This document shows positions 1 to 10,436 of a DNA stretch of 64,000 nucleotides, in pieces. Within the stretch, counting starts at the first letter, position 1. The number at the start of each line of letters is the position of its first letter. A program made the translations under genes and the position numbers. The notes beneath the pieces were generated by a model, which worked only from the letters and a program-made list of their open reading frames with translations, was not told where the DNA came from and ran no database searches. Source of the stretch: a virus; IMG/VR virus record IMGVR_UViG_3300033143_006101, positions 62,001 through 126,000 of that record; one strand, written 5' to 3'.

Positions 1-3000
1 TTAACTTTAAATGACGCAGTAGAATTAGAATTCTATGGTTTTGTAGTCGGCAAATCAGATATGTATTATGGAATTACCGGTGTAGAGCTTGGCGTATTAA
101 AAACAAATAGATTAGATACCGCAGCTTTAAATACTCAATGGGAAGTTGGATATGAATATAAAATATCGGATCTTGTAATGGTAGGCCAAGGTATTTTTCG
201 TTGTGCAATAGAACATACTTCAAGTAGCAATTTTACAACAGATTTTGATGCAGCTTATTGGGAAGTTCCTTTTGAAGATGGAACTGTTACTACTGCTAAA
301 TTTGCAGAGGGTGCTATTCAAGAAATAATGGCATCAACAATTACTAACTTACGAAATAGGCTTGATGCATCAGAAAATCAACTCCTAGAAATCAGCTTAC
401 AAAATTTTTATCAATCACAACAAACAAATGTAAATGCTAATTTCTTTTTGGAAACCTTTTTAAATGAAGATAAAAATGATGCTACTTTAGAAAATTCAGC
501 TAATAATCTTGTACAAATCATGGATGATACTGACTGGAATAACAACTGGAAAGAACGAGAAGGTGTTCCTAATTTTAAAAATGGATTTATGCGTCCACCA
601 AAACAATCTTATATGTTAGAAATAATTGATGAATATAATCTTAAAGGGATTGGGCAAATTTCAAAGGGTGGAATAAGTCAATATGATACTACAAGTAATT
701 GTTATTGGTTAATGACTAATAATGGTTCTAATGGTATTGGAGAAATAGTTAAACTTTCTCATAATATGAAAGATGGGAGAGTGGAAGTATTAGATAGATG
801 GTATTTAAATGCAAAAGGAAGTAGTTATTACTGGTCAGGAATAGATTCGGATGAATCATATGTTTATGCTGTTGTACATGGAGATTCACTTTCTACATCA
901 GCTATATATTCATTTGCTATAAATTCTGATGGTACAATAGGGTATAGCCATGTTCCTAATGGAGGCACAATATATGTAGGATTAACAGGAAGTATAACTA
1001 CTGTTAATGGAAGTGATCAAATAACTGTATCTTCTACTAACCCGTATCGAGTTGGTTTAAGGATAGATGCTATTGGAATACCTGCAGGATCTTATATTAC
1101 AAAAATAATAAGTTCAACTGTATTTGAAATATCAGAAGATGCTACAGCAGATGGTTCACCTAGTGCAGAATTTAATGATTATTATAGGGCACATCCAATA
1201 GCTGCTAGTGGATCAGATGTTGGTTATTATACTGATTGTTGTATTTGGGATGAGAATGATATAATGGTGCTTGTTTGTAATGGTACAACAAATGTAAATT
1301 TAATTTCTTTAGCACAAGGTACTCTTACAACTGGGACAGCTAGTAATCAAACAGGTTTAGAAAAATATATAGGAGGATCACTATCTAAATGCAGGAGTAT
1401 AACAAAATACGGAAATGATTTATATACAAGAGTTAATGATAATACAGATACTTATAGATTTATATATAAATTTGATGTAACTACTGATATAGATACTAAT
1501 ATTTTTATAAAAGCAAGCGGAAGATGGCATACTTCAAGAAATTTTGAGCCTAGAACAGCATCCGGAGGAATAACAATAGGTTATCATGGAGATTTATTAG
1601 AAATAGAAAGTACAACTAATACTGGTGATTTTATATCTCATCGATCATTAAAGAACGCACTCTGGGCAGAGAATCAAGTAGTAGGAGAAATACAAACTAC
1701 TGCTGGGCCTACAACTGATGATAATAGAGCAATTTGTTTTGATGGCGATTATGTGTGGTATAGTGCTAATAATAATAATACAAATGCGGTAAGACTATAT
1801 AGAAGAAATGTATCTACTGGTGCAGAAACGTATACGACTGTTAATGCCGGGAATTGGGATCATATATCAGGCATGTGTTGGGATGATGTTGGAGGAACAG
1901 ATTATTTCTTCATACTCGGAGAGTCTTCGATCTCTACTGGTAGATCAATTACAAGAACAGTTTTAGAAAGTGCATTAGGAGGAACTTTAAATTTCACCTC
2001 TCCTAGTACAGAAGGTTCTCCTGTTGGGGATGGATATGATTTTGCAGCTTTCCAAACTGGAGAAACTCAATATGATATTTGTACTGACGGTACATACCTG
2101 TATATTATAAATGAAAGTATAAATACAATAGATAGATGGAATCTTTTAGTAACCCCTACTATAGAAACAGCTGGTTATATAACTATCCCTGCAGCAGGTG
2201 ATTTCTGGTCTGGGATAGCATGGAAAGATAATAAACTTTATCTTTATGAAGATCAATCAGCAAAACTAGGTAAAATCCATGTAATTGAAGATGAGCCGGA
2301 TGGTAGCGGTGACTGGTATAAAATACATTTATATCAAAGTCCAAATAGCGGAATAACAGATACATACTCAATGGATTTTGATTCTGATAATAATTTATGG
2401 CTAATGGATTATGCTAGTATGAAAATGTTTGGATTCAAAACTTTTGAAGATCCTGATGTAATGCAATTACATACTTTTATAGATTCTAATAATATACTTC
2501 TTACAGATAATGTAGCCTGCTCAACACCTATAGTAGAAAGACATTTTGATCCTGATGCATTTACTGAATGGTTGCCTGTTGATATTTATGGAAATTATGA
2601 TCCTAATAATCCTGATCATTATGGGAATATCCCTTCTCTACGAAATGTTCCTGATATGAATTATTGTGCAGTAGGATATGGAAATGAAGGATTTAGTATA
2701 CTTCATCTCGATGCATTTCTCTCTGATAAATCTACTACAGGTAAAGATAGATACGATGTTAGAAAAATTACAGTACAGCACTATGAGGAGGGTACTGCAA
2801 ATCTATTTGGGTATGATTCAGCAGGCCATGCTTATGTAAGTAGTTTATCTATTGAGCGAGATATAATTGTAGTAATAGCTAATAGTGATGATGGAATTAA
2901 TGGTGTGTATAATGTAGTGGTTGATTTAAAATCTGGAGTTGCTACATATCTTTATATATCCACTCATTCTGGTAAAATATATAATGGAACGCTTTCTGAA

Positions 3001-4059
3001 AGGAATGATGGTAAAGGTATTACTGGAGTTAGTAATTCCGAACTTAACACATCACATACCTACTATAATTATAAAAGTCATGCCCACACATTCACAAAAG
3101 AAGATGCTAGTGATTATCAGGGAGAAAATCCAATAACTTTTGTAGCTATAGGTAATGAGGGTGGTTGTGATCTTCTTAGAATAGATTGGGATGAAAATGG
3201 TAACAGAACTCCTGTTAAAGTGTGGAATAGTATATGCGAAAATGATGTATCTATGGGTCGGTATGCTTGTTGGATAGCCCCCTCGGGTTATATCTTTTTT
3301 GGGGATTACGAATCCACTGGTAATATTGCAACTCTGCAAACATCTGATACTTTAGGAGATAGCGGAGGAAGCCCATTACTTCCAGTATGGGAAGTAAATT
3401 CAAACACTCATAATAGAAAACTTATAGGTTCTAATATTCTCGGTGGTGATGCAGTAGATATAGCACCTAATAGTAGATGCTGGAAAGCTCCTTCTGGTGA
3501 ATGGAGGCATCAACTTATCTGCGGTACTTATGGTGCAGCTTCCTATAATTGGCAAACCTCTATTGTAGATGTTGAAAATGAGACTAGGGAATACATAGAA
3601 TTAAAAGGAAGTTCTGAATATTCCTCTTCAAATGTTGATATATTTGAAGACACTATTTATAGTATCGTTGAAGACAGGTATAGTACAAGTTATCCTTATT
3701 TTCTTGGAATAGCTAAAAAGTTACGATTTGATGATAACTATGCTTCTTATATGTTTAATAATTGGAGTGGAAGAAATCATTACGCCACTGGTAGTTATCC
3801 GGGAATTAGAGACGAGCATAGACCTCATTTTGTAGCATTTAGTAGTGGAGATACTGGGTATAATGCAAGAGTATGCAGATATAGTCCAGAAACTAATATA
3901 CTTACAATAGGAAGTAGCATTGCGGGACTACAACTATTTCACTTTCCTCAAATGAATAATTCGATTCAAAAAAGTATAGAAGTTACAATAGATAATCCGG
4001 AACAATTCCAATATATACAAAATTCAATATTAAATGGCAGTTTCAAGATTAATACATAG
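1..4059 (+). CDS. Large tail-fibre/adhesin-like structural protein (5' end outside window)
   Basis: The frame is open from base 1, twenty codons before the first in-window ATG (61), so the gene begins upstream; at least 1352 residues are encoded here. An N-terminal part with a short helical, Asn/Gln-rich stretch is followed by roughly 1100 residues of beta-type sequence rich in Gly, Ser, Thr, Asn and Tyr, where short blocks of the style GDYVWYS and GTDYFFI recur, as in propeller or beta-helical shafts of phage adhesins. No catalytic motif, signal peptide or membrane segment is visible. It heads a + strand structural/lysis operon. A host-recognition role is inferred from size, composition and position. 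Confidence 0.75.
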   Translation, partial: LTLNDAVELEFYGFVVGKSDMYYGITGVELGVLKTNRLDTAALNTQWEVGYEYKISDLVMVGQGIFRCAIEHTSSSNFTTDFDAAYWEVPFEDGTVTTAKFAEGAIQEIMASTITNLRNRLDASENQLLEISLQNFYQSQQTNVNANFFLETFLNEDKNDATLENSANNLVQIMDDTDWNNNWKEREGVPNFKNGFMRPPKQSYMLEIIDEYNLKGIGQISKGGISQYDTTSNCYWLMTNNGSNGIGEIVKLSHNMKDGRVEVLDRWYLNAKGSSYYWSGIDSDESYVYAVVHGDSLSTSAIYSFAINSDGTIGYSHVPNGGTIYVGLTGSITTVNGSDQITVSSTNPYRVGLRIDAIGIPAGSYITKIISSTVFEISEDATADGSPSAEFNDYYRAHPIAASGSDVGYYTDCCIWDENDIMVLVCNGTTNVNLISLAQGTLTTGTASNQTGLEKYIGGSLSKCRSITKYGNDLYTRVNDNTDTYRFIYKFDVTTDIDTNIFIKASGRWHTSRNFEPRTASGGITIGYHGDLLEIESTTNTGDFISHRSLKNALWAENQVVGEIQTTAGPTTDDNRAICFDGDYVWYSANNNNTNAVRLYRRNVSTGAETYTTVNAGNWDHISGMCWDDVGGTDYFFILGESSISTGRSITRTVLESALGGTLNFTSPSTEGSPVGDGYDFAAFQTGETQYDICTDGTYLYIINESINTIDRWNLLVTPTIETAGYITIPAAGDFWSGIAWKDNKLYLYEDQSAKLGKIHVIEDEPDGSGDWYKIHLYQSPNSGITDTYSMDFDSDNNLWLMDYASMKMFGFKTFEDPDVMQLHTFIDSNNILLTDNVACSTPIVERHFDPDAFTEWLPVDIYGNYDPNNPDHYGNIPSLRNVPDMNYCAVGYGNEGFSILHLDAFLSDKSTTGKDRYDVRKITVQHYEEGTANLFGYDSAGHAYVSSLSIERDIIVVIANSDDGINGVYNVVVDLKSGVATYLYISTHSGKIYNGTLSERNDGKGITGVSNSELNTSHTYYNYKSHAHTFTKEDASDYQGENPITFVAIGNEGGCDLLRIDWDENGNRTPVKVWNSICENDVSMGRYACWIAPSGYIFFGDYESTGNIATLQTSDTLGDSGGSPLLPVWEVNSNTHNRKLIGSNILGGDAVDIAPNSRCWKAPSGEWRHQLICGTYGAASYNWQTSIVDVENETREYIELKGSSEYSSSNVDIFEDTIYSIVEDRYSTSYPYFLGIAKKLRFDDNYASYMFNNWSGRNHYATGSYPGIRDEHRPHFVAFSSGDTGYNARVCRYSPETNILTIGSSIAGLQLFHFPQMNNSIQKSIEVTIDNPEQFQYIQNSILNGSFKINT

Positions 4060-4068
4060 GAATTAAAT

Positions 4069-4131
4069 ATGAGTAATCAAAAATACACAGATATTTTACA
4101 ATCTCAAGAGAAAATTAAGGAGATAATATAA
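4069..4131 (+). CDS. Possible 20-residue leader peptide
   Basis: ATG-to-TAA frame of 20 codons (MSNQKYTDILQ...) fills the gap between two structural genes. Its last codons contain the AAGGAG ribosome binding site of the next gene, so it may only couple translation. Too short to judge; may be chance. Confidence 0.25.
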   Translation: MSNQKYTDILQSQEKIKEII

Positions 4132-4132
4132 A

Positions 4133-7100
4133 ATGGGTAAAACAACAATTATACCAAAACAAGATGCTGCCATAAGCTATACAGGTAATTGGACAGGACT
4201 GGCAGGTGGTAATGAAATTCAGATGGAAGATGCTGGTAATGATTCCAATGCATCAGGAACTTTTGGTGTTACTGCAAGACAATTAGCAGACGGAGACGGT
4301 GCTGGAGCAGTAGGTCTTATAGAAGGTATGGATTACAATTATGATGCAAGATTAGATGATCCCGCAGGTAATGGTGTAGATATATATGATACTTCTACGG
4401 GAGGTGCTCTCGCAGAAAATAAATATTTAAGAATAGTAGAAAATGGAGCTAATATCGCTGAAACTGCTGGTGGCGGTACAAAGAGAAGCCAAATCCTTGA
4501 AGTTTATGCTAAAGATTTAACTCAATTAATTTCTCCTCCTTATGATCAAGTATATGTAGATCCTGCAAAAGGAAAATTTGTTTTACCTAGACCAAACTAT
4601 TATACTAAATGCACTGATTGGACTAATATCACTTCTCCAGAAATAGGTCAAGCTATTAAAACTTCAAATGCAGGAGAATTTCTAGATCCAACCATAAAAT
4701 TTGGAAATGGTATATGGGGTAGTTTTTCAGATGTTACTAAATATATTGATTTAGATCTATCAGATAACTTTTCAAGTTTTGATACTGGTACTTTATCGTT
4801 ATGGTATCAGCATTATCAATCCAATGCTTCTGTAGATATTATGTTTAGTGATACTTCAGTAAATAATTATGCCAAAATTTATAATTATGGTGGAAATAGA
4901 TATAAATTATTAAATCTTAGTGCGGTTGGTGGTACGAATTCAGGTGCTGCAATGGATAATACTAACATTCCAGCTGCTGCAATTACCACCCATCTTTATG
5001 TTGTATGGGATACAGGAAATGGATTAGATAGTAGTAAATCTGTAAGAGTATTTGTAGATGGAGTTGAAGTAATAAGTACAACTGATGCTAGTTTAACTTT
5101 TTCAAAAGTTAGAATTAGAATATACACAGTATCTGCAGCTTCTTCTGCAGCATATTCTAATATAAAAACATGGGAGGAGGTCGTTTCTGAAGATCCTTCT
5201 TGGGAATACAATGGAGGATCAGGAAGAGAAGATGCAATGCATTATATTTATGGTTCAGACAATGATTATAAACCAAAATTAGATAGTAGTACTAATCCTG
5301 ATAGTGGAGTAGGATATTATTATATACAAGAAGGAGTAGACACAACCGTTTCGCTTCCTCAACCTACTGGAACTGCTATAACAGAAGAAAGACAACTTGA
5401 AGATATTTCTGATTACTCTGCTGGTGTAGGATACTTTGGCCCCAATCATAGGTTATTTAAAAATGATTATTCTGCTTTGGTGGAAAACATTGACTACTAT
5501 ATAGATGAAGCATTAGATGGTACAGGTGTTCATGCAATTCTTATATGGGATGTTGGGGATAGTGGAGCTCTTGCCGGAGGTAGTGGTAGGTATATGAGAG
5601 TAGTTCATGATGGAACTAATGTTTCTACTGGAATAGGATTAAAACCTGTTGCAAAAGACACGTCTATTTCAGGAAATTTTCCTCCGGCAGATGCGTTAAC
5701 TGGAACAAAAGAATGTTGGATAGATATATCCAGGGGTAAAATAGTATTACCAAGACCTAACTATTGGAATAAATGTGAAGTAGAAAATGCTTTAAGATTG
5801 AACACCGCTGAAATATACGATGAAACTCCAGAAACATCTATTACAGATAATACTACTTATCCTGTAGTTACAGGTAAATTTTATAATGGAATTAGATTGT
5901 CTATAAATGCTGGTGATACTGATTTTTTCTATCCCTTTGGTTCTTCTTATGCAGGTTGTGAAAAAGGGACTATGTCATTTTGGATGTACTTTAATAATAA
6001 AGCAGCTAATAGAAAACCGGCAATTAGAATATATTTAAAAGAATCTACTACTGATACTTTTATAATATATCAATGGACTGGTACAGCATGGAATAATAAA
6101 ATAGTAATAAATGGTGTAAACCAGGATATTAATACTACTAATTGGGAAACAGACTATCATCATTTTTATATTGTTTGGGATATTGCTGGTGGTTTATCTG
6201 GTGGGAAAACAATTAGAGTCTTTTTTGACGGGGTAGAAGATTTAAGTACTACAAATAATTTTACAGTCGAAGATTTATTCATGACTTTTGCCAATACATT
6301 AGGAACAGATGGTGCTTGTGTTTATTTTGATAACCTTAAAATATGGAAAGATCAAATAGTGTCTGAAGATCCATCTTGGGAATACAATAGTGGTACAGGA
6401 AGAGAAAATGCTCTTCATGAAATATACGGATCTGGAAGTGACTATGAACCAAAGTTAACTTCCGGAGACAGTGGTGGCGTGGGATATTATTTCCAACAAG
6501 GTGGTGATGAGGAAATCCAACTTGAAGATGCTTCTGATATAGAAAATGGAATAGTATATACTGGAGGAACACATAATCTTGCTAAAGATGATTATAATCC
6601 TTTAGTAGAAGATACGGATTTTTATTATGATGAAGAACTTGATGGATCAGGTACACATTCTATAGATATTATAGATACTAATATTGCTGGTACTTTAGAT
6701 AGTGGTAAATATTTAAGAATAGTTCATAACGGACAAAATGTAATTACTCCTACTGGATTAAATCTACTTCCTAGAGCTACACAAATGATTTCAAATTATG
6801 TTACTCCTCCAGAAGGTGAAGTATGGGTTGATCCTTTAAGAGGAAAAATTATATTACCAAGACCTAAATATTGGAGTAAATGTGAGAGTTTGCTTAATGT
6901 TACAACAGATGCAGAAATATATGATGAAGCTAATATACCAATACTTTCAGCTGGTGGTGGAGAAGCGTGGACTATCAGTTCCCCGGGAAAATGGAATAAT
7001 ATGCTATATAGACCAAGTTCTATACAAGCTTATTATTTACATCCTTTTGGAACAGGTTCTTCTCTTAAGGAACAAGGAACACTATCTTTTTGGATAAAAC

Positions 7101-7585
7101 ACGGTGGCTCACAACCACTCACATATTTTTCACCAACCGGAAATACTACTGGATTTGGGTTTTTATGTCATTATATTGGAGGGTTTGATTGGTCATCGGC
7201 TTGGGTGCATGTATATTGTGTTTGGGATAAAAATAAATCTTTGGATAGTGGAACTAAATGGTTAAGATGTTGGAGAAATGGTGTGGAATGGACTCCTACA
7301 ACCTCACAAACTTGGGCTGAAGGTAGCCCACCAGTACCAGAATTCTATGTATTGGCGGGTGGATTATATGGAACAAATAGACTCGATAATATTAAAATAT
7401 GGGATCATATAGTAGCTGAAGATCCTGCATGGGAATACAATGGAGGATCAGGAAGAGAAGACGCACTCCATTATATGTATGGAACTTCAAATGGATATAA
7501 ACCAGCATTAACTTCTGGATTTAATGGCGGTGTAGGATACTTTAAACCCGATACTGCAGGAAGTTATATAAAATGGACAATATAG
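4133..7585 (+). CDS. Virion protein with three concanavalin/LamG-like repeats
   Basis: 1150 residues built from three diverged copies of one module. Each copy has an N-terminal block (E-IQ/L-EDA), a 'GKFVLPRPNYY-KC' strand, a jelly-roll core with '-HLYVVWD-' and 'R-F-DGVE-', and a closing 'EDPSWEYNGGSGRE' block starting near residues 354, 746 and 1097. This layout resembles laminin-G/concanavalin-A-like sugar-binding domains found in phage tail and decoration proteins. AAGGAG lies 8 nt before the ATG. Carbohydrate binding on the host surface is an inference; no enzyme motif is seen. Confidence 0.7.
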   Translation: MGKTTIIPKQDAAISYTGNWTGLAGGNEIQMEDAGNDSNASGTFGVTARQLADGDGAGAVGLIEGMDYNYDARLDDPAGNGVDIYDTSTGGALAENKYLRIVENGANIAETAGGGTKRSQILEVYAKDLTQLISPPYDQVYVDPAKGKFVLPRPNYYTKCTDWTNITSPEIGQAIKTSNAGEFLDPTIKFGNGIWGSFSDVTKYIDLDLSDNFSSFDTGTLSLWYQHYQSNASVDIMFSDTSVNNYAKIYNYGGNRYKLLNLSAVGGTNSGAAMDNTNIPAAAITTHLYVVWDTGNGLDSSKSVRVFVDGVEVISTTDASLTFSKVRIRIYTVSAASSAAYSNIKTWEEVVSEDPSWEYNGGSGREDAMHYIYGSDNDYKPKLDSSTNPDSGVGYYYIQEGVDTTVSLPQPTGTAITEERQLEDISDYSAGVGYFGPNHRLFKNDYSALVENIDYYIDEALDGTGVHAILIWDVGDSGALAGGSGRYMRVVHDGTNVSTGIGLKPVAKDTSISGNFPPADALTGTKECWIDISRGKIVLPRPNYWNKCEVENALRLNTAEIYDETPETSITDNTTYPVVTGKFYNGIRLSINAGDTDFFYPFGSSYAGCEKGTMSFWMYFNNKAANRKPAIRIYLKESTTDTFIIYQWTGTAWNNKIVINGVNQDINTTNWETDYHHFYIVWDIAGGLSGGKTIRVFFDGVEDLSTTNNFTVEDLFMTFANTLGTDGACVYFDNLKIWKDQIVSEDPSWEYNSGTGRENALHEIYGSGSDYEPKLTSGDSGGVGYYFQQGGDEEIQLEDASDIENGIVYTGGTHNLAKDDYNPLVEDTDFYYDEELDGSGTHSIDIIDTNIAGTLDSGKYLRIVHNGQNVITPTGLNLLPRATQMISNYVTPPEGEVWVDPLRGKIILPRPKYWSKCESLLNVTTDAEIYDEANIPILSAGGGEAWTISSPGKWNNMLYRPSSIQAYYLHPFGTGSSLKEQGTLSFWIKHGGSQPLTYFSPTGNTTGFGFLCHYIGGFDWSSAWVHVYCVWDKNKSLDSGTKWLRCWRNGVEWTPTTSQTWAEGSPPVPEFYVLAGGLYGTNRLDNIKIWDHIVAEDPAWEYNGGSGREDALHYMYGTSNGYKPALTSGFNGGVGYFKPDTAGSYIKWTI

Positions 7586-7595
7586 GAGATAAATT

Positions 7596-8372
7596 ATGGC
7601 AAGAGGAATAAAATTTTCCGGAATACAATTTAGAAAAGATGATGAATCCGGAATAGCACAAATAAGCATATTTAACTCAACAAGAGGAACTTATGTTGTT
7701 CAAGACGATTTAGTGGATTTATATACAGCAGATAAAGTTGCTGGTAATGGAGAATATGAAAAATTTACCTATTGGACATTATTAGATCCGAGTACAGATA
7801 CTTATATTGTAACCGCACAACATTCTGGAGCACATAATCCTAATTCAGGTGGATCATCCTGGCCAATACAAGTTATACAATACTTTATGACAGAAGAATT
7901 AAATGACGGAGAAATAGAAGTAATAGCTACTACATGGCATACTGATCATTTAGGAGATACATATACTTATACTTTTACTCCAAATACTAGACACGAAACA
8001 TATAACATTCAATATTTTAATGGGGATTCGAGTACAGGTAAATTCACACTTAACGATCCACATCATGCATCACAACCATATTTGTTTAGTAAAGACAGTG
8101 GAACTACCTGGTTCTATCCAACATCATATCTTGTATCTTGGGGAACTAATGTTCCTTTTTATAATGATAAACGTATAGATGCTAATGGACAATTTAGTAT
8201 TGTTTTTGACGATCCTCCAGATGTTGGAATTGGAAATGTATTAATTAAATATGCTCCAAAAGCAAATAAAATGATAATAGAAAGAACTATAAAACAACCA
8301 AATGATGGTGTAGATTTTTATGATTATAAACAGAATGTTAGATTACTTGATGATGGAGTAGAACACGTATAG
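7596..8372 (+). CDS. Structural protein of unknown function
   Basis: 258 residues, beta-rich, no signal peptide or membrane segment. Starts 10 nt after the previous stop with GGAGAT upstream, in the structural operon. Aromatic and Asp/Gly-rich loops (TWFYPTSYLVSWG) fit a tail or fibre-associated protein; the specific role is not recognised. Confidence 0.6.
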   Translation: MARGIKFSGIQFRKDDESGIAQISIFNSTRGTYVVQDDLVDLYTADKVAGNGEYEKFTYWTLLDPSTDTYIVTAQHSGAHNPNSGGSSWPIQVIQYFMTEELNDGEIEVIATTWHTDHLGDTYTYTFTPNTRHETYNIQYFNGDSSTGKFTLNDPHHASQPYLFSKDSGTTWFYPTSYLVSWGTNVPFYNDKRIDANGQFSIVFDDPPDVGIGNVLIKYAPKANKMIIERTIKQPNDGVDFYDYKQNVRLLDDGVEHV

Positions 8373-8383
8373 GAGATAATATT

Positions 8384-8575
8384 ATGTATGAAATAACATC
8401 TACCGGAACAATAGATGCCGAAGCTATTCTAGAAGCTACTAATGATCTTACAACACTAATTAAATTAGAATTTATTACTGATGAGGATACTATATTAAAA
8501 CAGGATAAAATAATAAAACTTCTTTATGAAAGAGTAACGGAATTAGAATCAAGAATAGCAAAAATAGGAGGATAA
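8384..8575 (+). CDS. Small acidic coiled-coil protein
   Basis: 63 residues, predicted almost wholly helical, with a C-terminal heptad-like run (IIKLLYERVTELESRI). GGAGATAATATT precedes the ATG. Between structural genes; may be a fibre chaperone or tail-associated peptide, but this is a guess. Confidence 0.55.
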   Translation: MYEITSTGTIDAEAILEATNDLTTLIKLEFITDEDTILKQDKIIKLLYERVTELESRIAKIGG

Positions 8576-8576
8576 T

Positions 8577-8891
8577 ATGAGTATTACATTAGAACAATTG
8601 GTAGAACATTCTAGAAAAAAAAGAATATTCGCCAAAAAATTTGGTGTTTCTATGAGAGTAGTACAAAAATGTATAGATGAGTTGGCTTCTTTTGGTTTAA
8701 CTACTAATGGAGAATTTGATGTAGAAGATGTAATAGAATATGCCAGTGATCCAGAAAATATATTATATAACTTAATTGATTGGACAGCTGACACAGACAC
8801 ACAAAAAGCACAGATAAATGTGATACTTCAAAATATTTCATTACTAATATCTTCTTCAGATAATAAAGCATTTAATATAAAACTAAAATAA
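8577..8891 (+). CDS. Small protein with helix-turn-helix-like N-terminus
   Basis: 104 residues. Start follows the previous stop by 1 nt with AGGAGG inside the upstream gene, so translation is probably coupled. Residues 10-45 (RKKRIFAKKFGVSMRVVQKC) have the spacing of a helix-turn-helix; the C-terminal half is helical. In an otherwise structural operon; function unknown. Confidence 0.55.
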   Translation: MSITLEQLVEHSRKKRIFAKKFGVSMRVVQKCIDELASFGLTTNGEFDVEDVIEYASDPENILYNLIDWTADTDTQKAQINVILQNISLLISSSDNKAFNIKLK

Positions 8892-8903
8892 AAGGATGAT
8901 ACT

Positions 8904-9293
8904 ATGGTAGCAGAGATAGATAAATTTTTTGATAAAATTAGTGATATAAATATCACAGACATGACAACATCAGAAATATTAAATATAGCAACGAGTAACG
9001 GATCTCCCTCACTTGTTGTTGCTATCGATGAAGAAGCAATGTTTATAACAGGAGAGATTTCTGAGAAAGATAAAGAATCATTAGAAAATCATTTAAAAAC
9101 TAATAAATATCATAAGATTGATTTAAACATACATAAAATGTCTTTATCAAGCAGTATCTACTTATTCAAAAAGTTTGGAAAAAAAGACATTACAATTTTA
9201 ATGGGAGTACTAGCTAAAAAAAATGATCGTAACAGAATAAAATTAATGGATATGCAATCACAATTTCTACTACAACGACAATCAGGCTGGTAA
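8904..9293 (+). CDS. Hypothetical protein in structural/lysis operon
   Basis: 129 residues, mixed alpha/beta, Lys/Ser-rich, no membrane segment. AAAGGATGATACT precedes the ATG. Ends 2 nt before the next start. No family recognised. Confidence 0.55.
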   Translation: MVAEIDKFFDKISDINITDMTTSEILNIATSNGSPSLVVAIDEEAMFITGEISEKDKESLENHLKTNKYHKIDLNIHKMSLSSSIYLFKKFGKKDITILMGVLAKKNDRNRIKLMDMQSQFLLQRQSGW

Positions 9294-9295
9294 AT

Positions 9296-9694
9296 ATGGA
9301 TAATATTGATGTAACTAAATTACTTGATCTAACAGAAAGAAGTGTAGATGCATGGGCTAAATTTCAAAACAGACTAGAAGATCTTTTAAAATCTACTGAA
9401 TGGCAAGCTTCAGAACTTAAAGAACTTAATAAACTATTAACAACTAAACCATGTATTACTGAAACAATACCTTATGCTACACTGGAAGCTAATATAAAAC
9501 AAGAATGGGAAAAACGTATTAAAGAACATGCAGATATTGTTACAGCTATTAAAGCATTAACAGAAAGTAATAGTAAAGTAACAGAAACAAATACTAAAAG
9601 AATAGAGCAAGCTAAAGATCTAACCTTCTGGCTTAAAATATTAATAGCTGTACTTACTATAGGAGGATTATTACTTGGGATATTTGTGGTTTAA
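9296..9694 (+). CDS. Coiled-coil protein with C-terminal membrane anchor
   Basis: 132 residues: about 105 of helical, charged, heptad-like sequence, then one hydrophobic segment (LTFWLKILIAVLTIGGLLLG) reaching the C-terminus. Adjacent to endolysin and holin genes, so a lysis accessory such as a holin-like or inner-membrane regulator is plausible. Tail-anchored topology is inferred. Confidence 0.6.
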   Translation: MDNIDVTKLLDLTERSVDAWAKFQNRLEDLLKSTEWQASELKELNKLLTTKPCITETIPYATLEANIKQEWEKRIKEHADIVTAIKALTESNSKVTETNTKRIEQAKDLTFWLKILIAVLTIGGLLLGIFVV

Positions 9695-9706
9695 AGGAGA
9701 ACTGAA

Positions 9707-10426
9707 ATGTTTGGGTCAATAAAAATAGCAAATAATTTTATTCAATCTATATTAGGTTATAAAAAAGAGGCATTTGCACCAATAGAAGCAATACCAGAAG
9801 CCCCTGCTATTAATATATTCAAATCAACTCTTTATTACTTCTTAGAAAATTACTATAAAAAAATGGGAGTACCCTGGGAAGAAATAAATATGTTTGGTAT
9901 TCAAAATGAAAATAAGATGAATGAAGATGTTATAAATGATTGGATCTGTATAGCAGATAATAAAACCAAAATCATTTACAAATTTAGAGGAAGTACGAAT
10001 CCCGGAATTTATTATACTAATCACTTGATTAATTCTAAACTTAAAGGTGTTGCTCATATAGCCAATGGCTACCATCCTAAAGTATATGTAGTAGGTTTTC
10101 ATAAAGGAAAATATGAAGCTATGGTACAACGCGGAGCTAAGATTAGAATATGGAGAGATGTAGATAAAGATTTCAAGAAATCTACGAAAGATATTGTTTG
10201 TAAGGGCTGGTTTGGGACAAATATACATAAGATGTCGGATTGGAAAGTACTTACCCGTATAGGAAGATACAGTGCTGGATGCCAAATAATTGCGGATCCA
10301 AAGGAATTCAGACAATTTATGAGTATAGTGAAAGCAAGTAATCATTATAAAAGATATAGGGGAGCAGCACGTTTCAGTTATATGATTGTCCCTGTTAATT
10401 CAATTCCGCAAGAATTTCTGATATAG
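9707..10426 (+). CDS. Putative endolysin, L,D-transpeptidase-like fold
   Basis: 239 residues. The C-terminal half carries GTNIHKM (His174) followed by IGRYSAGCQII (Ser189, Cys192), matching the H...S-x-GC active-site pattern of YkuD-type cysteine enzymes and related phage muralytic proteins. There is no signal peptide, so export would depend on the holin encoded next. Preceded by AAAGGAG and between two membrane-protein genes. Peptidoglycan cleavage is inferred from motif and neighbourhood; cleavage specificity cannot be told. Confidence 0.65.
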   Translation: MFGSIKIANNFIQSILGYKKEAFAPIEAIPEAPAINIFKSTLYYFLENYYKKMGVPWEEINMFGIQNENKMNEDVINDWICIADNKTKIIYKFRGSTNPGIYYTNHLINSKLKGVAHIANGYHPKVYVVGFHKGKYEAMVQRGAKIRIWRDVDKDFKKSTKDIVCKGWFGTNIHKMSDWKVLTRIGRYSAGCQIIADPKEFRQFMSIVKASNHYKRYRGAARFSYMIVPVNSIPQEFLI

Positions 10427-10436
10427 GAGAAATAAG

